From contig SVGY01000005.1 in assembly GCA_015056145.1 (NCBI GenBank), positions 62,001 through 126,000 on the forward strand: 64,000 nucleotides of DNA. The letters are read 5' to 3'. Position numbers and translations under genes: made by a program. The stretch's first letter is position 1. Each line of letters opens with the position of its first letter. This DNA comes from Clostridiales bacterium. Its GTDB lineage: Bacteria; Bacillota; Clostridia; Christensenellales; Aristaeellaceae. A model generated the notes under the pieces. That model was not told the origin of the DNA and searched no databases. It saw nothing but the letters and a program-made list of their open reading frames with translations. Shown here one piece after another: positions 59,788 through 64,000 of this stretch.

Positions 59788-60118
59788 GTTCTTTCTTTTC
59801 TGAGAAAAGAAAGAACCAAAGAAAAGCGCATTTATATTTGAATTGAGGCAAGCAACAGAGCTCCCGGGTGGCCGGGGCTCTTGTTGTTTTTCAGCGGCCT
59901 ACGGGACGGGGGCGGGGGACGGGGGGCGGCGTTCTTTCTTTTCTGAGAAAAGAAAGAACCAAAGAAAAGCGCTTTTTTATTGGGATTGTGGCAAGCACCC
60001 ATGCACAAAAACAGGGCCTCCCATCCGGAAGACCCTGTCTGCAATGATCTGCTGGCTGTCAAAGCGTATGGCCTTTGCCATGCGCTTTTCTTTTGCTTCT
60101 TTTCTGAGAAAAGAAGGC
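59788..60118. repeat. R3-type hairpin elements, three copies
   Basis: Hairpins at 59788-59816 and 59931-59959 (GTTCTTTC...GAAAGAAC) read on the plus strand and are each followed by CAAAGAAAAGCGC. A third at 60096-60116 reads on the minus strand (CTTCTTTTCTCAGAAAAGAAG then CAAAAGAAAAGCGCATGG). The plus copies lie downstream of the gene ending at 59755, the minus copy downstream of the gene ending at 60143, so each matches the sense of its nearest gene. Between them are GC-rich runs and no gene. Confidence 0.88.
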
Positions 60119-60142
60119 CCACTCATCCGCCAAAAGCAAAAA

Positions 60143-60814
60143 TTACTTGTAGTTGACGCAGTAGTTTTCGCCCTTGAGTCCGGGGAAAGCGCCGTCGGCG
60201 ATCATATCCTTCATGTCATCATGAGCGATGAGCCACTTGTCCACAGCCCAGAGCAGAGCGCCGTCGCCTTCGGCGGGGCGTGGATTGGCCAGAGCGGCAT
60301 TGGTGCCACGGGGCAGCACAACGATGCAGCGGAAGCCTTCATCGCTTACCTGGCAGGGAGCATAGTGCAGGGTGGTGGCGTACACTTCGATGGTGGTTCC
60401 CTTGGGCACATAGAAGGCCTTCACCTTGCCGGCGGGAAGAACGCCGTCTTCCATATCCTGCTGGGATGCCAGCAGCAGCACCACGTCGGTCACGGCGATG
60501 TTATGCTCGCTGGAACGATGGTACTCCAGGCAGTTGAGCATCTGGTTATAGCCCCAGCACAGGCCGATCTGGCAGCTGCCTTCGCCACGGAGGCTATTCT
60601 TCACCTGGGCGAATGCGGGCAGGGCTTCCAGGGCGGGAGCGTCGGTGACGTATTCGCAGGTGCCGTCGGGCATGGGGATCTCTTTGATGCAGGTTTCGAT
60701 CAGGCTGGCGGCGTCAAAATCGATGACGCGGCCGAAGGGGCGGAACTCGGGGTCGTTGACGGAGTAGAAAGGCAGACCGGGGTTGAGGTTGCGCAGGGTT
60801 TCCAAAGTGCTCAT
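60143..60814 (-). CDS. DUF4867 family protein
   Basis: A 223-residue protein of the DUF4867 family, thought to have a cupin-like barrel and to take part in sugar metabolism. Recognisable blocks are LNPGLPFYSVNDPEFRPFGRV at the N-terminus, IGLCWGYNQMLNCLEYHRSSE, VPKGTTIEVYATTLHYAPC and the end LWAVDKWLIAHDD. The HYAPC and EYH histidines could bind metal. ATG at 60814 is 8 bases after AAAGGAGG. It is 19 bases downstream of the aldose epimerase gene and likely in the same operon. Confidence 0.87.
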   Translation of the reverse strand: MSTLETLRNLNPGLPFYSVNDPEFRPFGRVIDFDAASLIETCIKEIPMPDGTCEYVTDAPALEALPAFAQVKNSLRGEGSCQIGLCWGYNQMLNCLEYHRSSEHNIAVTDVVLLLASQQDMEDGVLPAGKVKAFYVPKGTTIEVYATTLHYAPCQVSDEGFRCIVVLPRGTNAALANPRPAEGDGALLWAVDKWLIAHDDMKDMIADGAFPGLKGENYCVNYK

Positions 60815-60833
60815 GGGGGATTCCTCCTTTGAT

Positions 60834-61682
60834 TTATCCAATGGTGATGATGTGATCCCGGGAAGCTTTTTCGCCGGGGTTGAGGCCGATATAATGGGGT
60901 TTTTGGGAAATATCGTGGGGTGCGTCCACAAAATCGGGATGATTGTTCCAGGGCTCGATGCACAGGTAGGGCGCACCGGGTTTATGCCAGAACATGATGG
61001 TGGAATTGCCGGGGAAATCCACCCGAACGGGGCGGCTGCCGTCCTTGCGCTGCAGGGTAACGCCGGTGGAGCGAAGGCCGAAAAAAACCAGCGCATCGTT
61101 CATGAGCAGCTCTTCGTTCAGGTCGAGGATACGGGTATTATCACCAAGAAGGACTCCTTCGTGGTGGATGAGAGTACCCTCCAGCGGGTGATGGAGCAAA
61201 GTTTCCGGCTCGTCAAACACCAGCTGATAGTCCTCCATGCGGCCGGGGCAGGCGTAAGCCTCGTGGCCGCCCATGGTGGCCCAGATGATGCGCTCGTCCT
61301 TGTTTTCCAGCTGATAGGAAACATGGATGCGGTTATTGTCCAGCCAGTAGATGGCCCGGAAGGCATACCGGAAGGGGAAGCCGGGTTTCTGTGCCGTAAG
61401 CAGGAAGGTGGCGCAGGTTTCGTCGGCGGATTCAAGGGCCCATTCTTCGCCACGGGCAAAGCCGTGCTTCTGCATGGGGTACCATTGACCGTCCAGCTCA
61501 TAGCCGTCATCCCGCATGCCACCGGCTACAGGAAACAGAACCGGCGCACGGCCCGTCCAGAAGGCAGGATCGCCGTTCCAGAGGCGTTCCTGGCCGTCCT
61601 TGTCCAGAATGGACTGAATCTCTGCGCCTTTGGTGGAAATACGCAGGGTAAGGTGTTGATTTTTCAGCGTAACTTCGGGCAT
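60834..61682 (-). CDS. Aldose 1-epimerase family protein (LacX-like)
   Basis: A 282-residue galactose mutarotase-type protein that interconverts alpha and beta anomers of aldoses. LWNGDPAFWTGRAPVLFPVAGG and PMQKHGFARGEEWAL carry the first conserved histidine; WATMGGHEAYACP carries the second (the catalytic acid); and YLCIEPWNNHPD holds the catalytic glutamate. The short form resembles LacX. ATG at 61682 is 7 bases after AAGGAGA; an ATG at 61688 abuts that site. Together with DUF4867 it suggests a small sugar-processing operon. Confidence 0.9.
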   Translation of the reverse strand: MPEVTLKNQHLTLRISTKGAEIQSILDKDGQERLWNGDPAFWTGRAPVLFPVAGGMRDDGYELDGQWYPMQKHGFARGEEWALESADETCATFLLTAQKPGFPFRYAFRAIYWLDNNRIHVSYQLENKDERIIWATMGGHEAYACPGRMEDYQLVFDEPETLLHHPLEGTLIHHEGVLLGDNTRILDLNEELLMNDALVFFGLRSTGVTLQRKDGSRPVRVDFPGNSTIMFWHKPGAPYLCIEPWNNHPDFVDAPHDISQKPHYIGLNPGEKASRDHIITIG

Positions 61683-61800
61683 GGGCATTCTCCTTGCAGG
61701 GCAGGATTCATTTTTGTGGGTTAGTAAAGTATATTTTATAACATCCTTTCGGGATGGTCAATAGGTTTTGGGAAAATGTTTTCAGGGCGCAGATGTACGC

Positions 61801-61829
61801 TTGCGCATTTGTGCGCATGCGTGTATAAT
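61801..61829 (+). promoter_or_regulatory. Promoter with internal TGCGCA repeats
   Basis: TTGCGC, 17 bases, TATAAT. The spacer has a second TGCGCA and a GCATGC, giving nested palindromes that could bind a regulator. It ends 81 bases before the ATG at 61910. Confidence 0.6.
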
Positions 61830-61909
61830 ATGTGGAGAAATATGGCGACAGCTTCCCGCCCGGATTGCTGGTCGCTGAAGGAAAAACGAATGAGAGGAGA
61901 TTTCACCAG

Positions 61910-62845
61910 ATGAAGGAACTGGATAATAAGGCGTTGCAGGAATATCTGAAAAACGCCATCGATCTGGAAACGGATGTGGAGACGCAGAAAAGGATTATTG
62001 CGTATAATGACGAAATAGCATCACAAAACGAACCTGTTTATCAAGAATATTCCTTACCAAGGATGCCACAACCACCCGAGCATTCGCACGGTATGCTGTT
62101 TATAGGGTTAGCTGTAACCATCGGCTTATTCCTGCTTATGTTCTCCTCTTTTTCTAATAAAGGTTATACTCCTTCGGAGGACTGGGGCCTTTATCTTGGC
62201 TTTGGAATATTGATCTTAGTTGTTTCCGGCTGGATGCCTATTGTTGGATTTATTCAATTGCTTGGTGAAAAAAGCATAAATGATAACTACCAAAAAAATG
62301 TCGAACACTACACAAAAAAAGTGAAGGAAATACAGCAGCTCAACAAAAAGAAAAAAGAAGAATACACTTTGCAGCACACAAATTGGTTGACTGAAACAAG
62401 CGAAATGAAGAAAAGTCTGGTGAAACCCTATCAAGAATCCCAGGCCCTTCTGGAAAAGCTCTACGCCTCCGATGTGATTTTCCCCAAATACCGCAACCTG
62501 CCTGCTTTGACCAGCATCAGCGAATACCTCATCACCGGTCGCTGCGACAGCCTCACCGGCCCCCACGGCGCCTATAACCTCTACGAAGAGGAAATCCGCC
62601 AGAATACTGTTATCGCCCAGCTGAACGTGGTCATCCGCAATCTGGAACAGATCAAGCAGAACCAGTACCTGCTCTACGAACAGGTCAGCCAGATCAACCG
62701 GGTAGCCCAGGGCGTCTACTCCGAGCTGCGCCAGATTAAGAACTACAGCGCAAGCATCGCTGCCAGCTCGGCCCTCACCGCCTACTACGCCGGCCGCAAC
62801 GAGCGCCACAACCGCATTTCCATGTACTGCGATTTGCTGGATTGA
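61910..62845 (+). CDS. Hypothetical membrane protein with coiled coil
   Basis: A 311-residue protein with two membrane helices (MLFIGLAVTIGLFLLMFSSF and LYLGFGILILVVSGWMPIVGF, about residues 63-125), then a long charged coiled coil (YTKKVKEIQQLNKKKKEEY) and a C-terminal helical domain with LYASDVIFPKYRNLPALTSISEYLITGR. The last block, LEQIKQNQYLLYEQVSQINR, is also coiled. I do not recognise the family. The first half of the gene is more AT-rich than the second, hinting at a mosaic. ATG is after GAGGAG. Confidence 0.7.
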   Translation: MKELDNKALQEYLKNAIDLETDVETQKRIIAYNDEIASQNEPVYQEYSLPRMPQPPEHSHGMLFIGLAVTIGLFLLMFSSFSNKGYTPSEDWGLYLGFGILILVVSGWMPIVGFIQLLGEKSINDNYQKNVEHYTKKVKEIQQLNKKKKEEYTLQHTNWLTETSEMKKSLVKPYQESQALLEKLYASDVIFPKYRNLPALTSISEYLITGRCDSLTGPHGAYNLYEEEIRQNTVIAQLNVVIRNLEQIKQNQYLLYEQVSQINRVAQGVYSELRQIKNYSASIAASSALTAYYAGRNERHNRISMYCDLLD

Positions 62846-62857
62846 GGGACGGATTCA

Positions 62858-63556
62858 TGAGGTGCAGGCGGGAGAAGGCTTTTCCCCGGGAAAAGCCTTC
62901 TCCCGCACCCTCCCGAAAAGCGTATATGGAAAAGGGTGTTTTGTGTGAAGATGGGACTGCCGGTATGCGGTAGTCCTTTTTTGTGATATGGTTTGTGTAA
63001 TATGCGGTCTTCTTTTGCTTCTTTTCTTCTGACACAGAAGAAAAGAAGGCCCCCGGCAGGGCCTGCTGCGGGGACGTGCTGTGGCGGCGCTGGCAGGAGA
63101 AGGCTTTTCCCCGGGAAAAGCCCCCTCCCGCACCCTCCCGAAAAGCGTATATAGGGAAGATTGTTTTGTTCGGAAAAGGGACTGCCGGTTTGCGGTGGTC
63201 TCTTTTTGCACGCTAACTTGTGTACAAATGCGGTCTTCTTTTGCTTCTTTTCTTCTGACACAGAAGAAAAGAAGGCCCCCGGCAGGGACAACAGCAGGGA
63301 CGTGTAGTAGCGGCGCTGGCGGGAGAAGGCTTTTCCCCGGGAAAAGCCCCCTCCCGCACCCTCCCGAAAAGCGTATATGGGAAAGGATTTTTTGTTTTAA
63401 GAAGGGACTGCCGGTATGCGGTAGTCCTTTTTTGTGATATGGTTTGTGTAATATGCGGTCTTCTTTTGCTTCTTTTCTTCTGACACAGAAGAAAAGAAGG
63501 CCCCCGGCAGGGACAACGGCGGAGACGTGCAGTGGCGGCGCTGGCGGGAGAAGGCC
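62858..63556. repeat. R1 composite palindromic repeats, three units and a truncated fourth
   Basis: GCCCCCGGCAGG falls at 63049, 63275 and 63500. The region between middle and last hairpin alternates between two versions: TTGTGATATGGTTTGTGTAA in units one and three, TTGCACGCTAACTTGTGTAC in unit two. The array breaks off at 63556 inside the first palindrome of a further unit. Both flanking genes are on the plus strand while the core faces minus. Confidence 0.92.
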
Positions 63557-63570
63557 CCGCATCTGCTCAC

Positions 63571-63599
63571 TTGCATATTATTTCTGGAAAATATATAAT
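63571..63599 (+). promoter_or_regulatory. Promoter of the lipoprotein gene
   Basis: TTGCAT, 17 bases, TATAAT, 30 bases before the ATG at 63630, directly after the truncated R1 repeat. Confidence 0.72.
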
Positions 63600-63629
63600 G
63601 TTTCCATAAGCTGTGCAGGAGGAACCATT

Positions 63630-64000
63630 ATGAAAAAGCGATTTTTAAAGCGCATGTTTTCGTTAGCCCTGGCCCTTGTCATGATAGCCGGCCTGACGGG
63701 CTGCGCATCCCCGGAGGGGCAGTATGACAACGCCAACAAGCTGTTGATCAATGGCGAATATTCCGAAGCCGCAGAGGCGTTTGCATCTCTGGGCGGCTTC
63801 CAGGACGCCTCCCAGATGACCCGCTACTGCCGTGCCTTAGCCGCAGCCGAAAGTGGAGATTATGATACAGCCGTCCGCACCTTTGCTTCCATGGAGCAGT
63901 TCAAAGACTGCTACCTGCTGGCCCCGTACTACAGCGCCCGGCAGCAAGAAGCGCTGGGTGTCTCAGAAACCGACCCTGCAAAATGGTATGAAGCGGAAGG
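63630..64000 (+). CDS. Lipoprotein with TPR-like repeats, 5' part
   Basis: The frame starts MKKRFLKRMFSLALALVMIA after GCAGGAGG and runs off the right edge (at least 123 residues). A lipobox, LTGC, ends the signal peptide, so the mature protein is a lipoprotein. Helical repeats follow: YDNANKLLINGEYSEAAEAF and GDYDTAVRTFASMEQFKDCY, the YxxAxxxFxxLGxYxDS type common in Clostridia. Such N-termini often precede a DUF6273 or beta domain, but the rest is outside the window. Confidence 0.82.
   Translation, partial: MKKRFLKRMFSLALALVMIAGLTGCASPEGQYDNANKLLINGEYSEAAEAFASLGGFQDASQMTRYCRALAAAESGDYDTAVRTFASMEQFKDCYLLAPYYSARQQEALGVSETDPAKWYEAE

Overview
The window looks like chromosome from an endospore-forming, moderately GC-rich Clostridia (Bacillota), most likely a gut or animal-associated lineage. 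The evidence is a minor alpha/beta-type small acid-soluble spore protein, SecG, ScpA/ScpB, strong AAAGGAG-type ribosome binding sites, many TTGnnn-N17-TATAAT-type promoters, BspA-like leucine-rich surface proteins and several families (DUF6273, YARHG, DUF4867, DUF624) typical of that class. I cannot name the species.

Layout. 1-2.0 kb: 3' end of gatB, an amidohydrolase and a GNAT acetyltransferase. 2.0-2.8 kb: a 189-bp tandem repeat. 2.8-7.4 kb: a minus-strand three-gene operon (TPR protein, HEAT-like protein, zinc-ribbon/TPR/chitobiase-C membrane protein). 7.4-10.9 kb: Hsp33, methyltransferase, spore protein and a YesL-like membrane protein. 11-22.6 kb: housekeeping and small metabolic genes (phosphoesterases, MATE pump, aconitase, DUF1292, glycosyltransferase, PLP enzyme, frr, HAD phosphatase, flavin reductase). 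22.7-28.9 kb: secG, a transglutaminase-like membrane protein, a site-2-type protease, scpA-scpB and a low-complexity membrane-anchored protein. 29-37 kb: a minus-strand surface-protein cluster (1685-aa LRR/RCC1/glycan-binding/peptidoglycan-binding protein, a BspA-like protein and a sorted beta-helix protein). 37.5-43.2 kb: DUF6273 proteins (one fused to an M14 carboxypeptidase), flotillin, tRNA-Gln/tRNA-Glu and a YARHG protein. 43.4-52.6 kb: secreted proteins, an Lrp-aminotransferase pair, a CapA-like protein and a nucleoside hydrolase-ribokinase salvage operon. 52.7-57 kb: esterase, a small uncharacterised operon, GNAT, DUF1810 and a VOC-family gene broken by a stop codon. 57.5-64 kb: orphan recF, an acyltransferase-fold protein without its catalytic histidine, DUF4867 plus aldose epimerase, a coiled-coil membrane protein and the start of a lipoprotein.

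The most striking non-coding signal is a set of intergenic repeat families with periods near 225, 189, 124 and 102 bp. Three of them (225, 124, 102 bp), and single copies near 59.8 kb, share one core: a T/C-rich to A/G-rich hairpin followed by an AAAGAA(A/G)RCSGCA-type tail. Several copies lie directly at the stop codon of a gene and in its sense direction. One supplies the last codons of a glycosyltransferase. I read this as a diversified family of hairpin elements acting at transcript 3' ends. It is the best candidate here for something not yet described. The long frames that run through these repeats are probably not genes.
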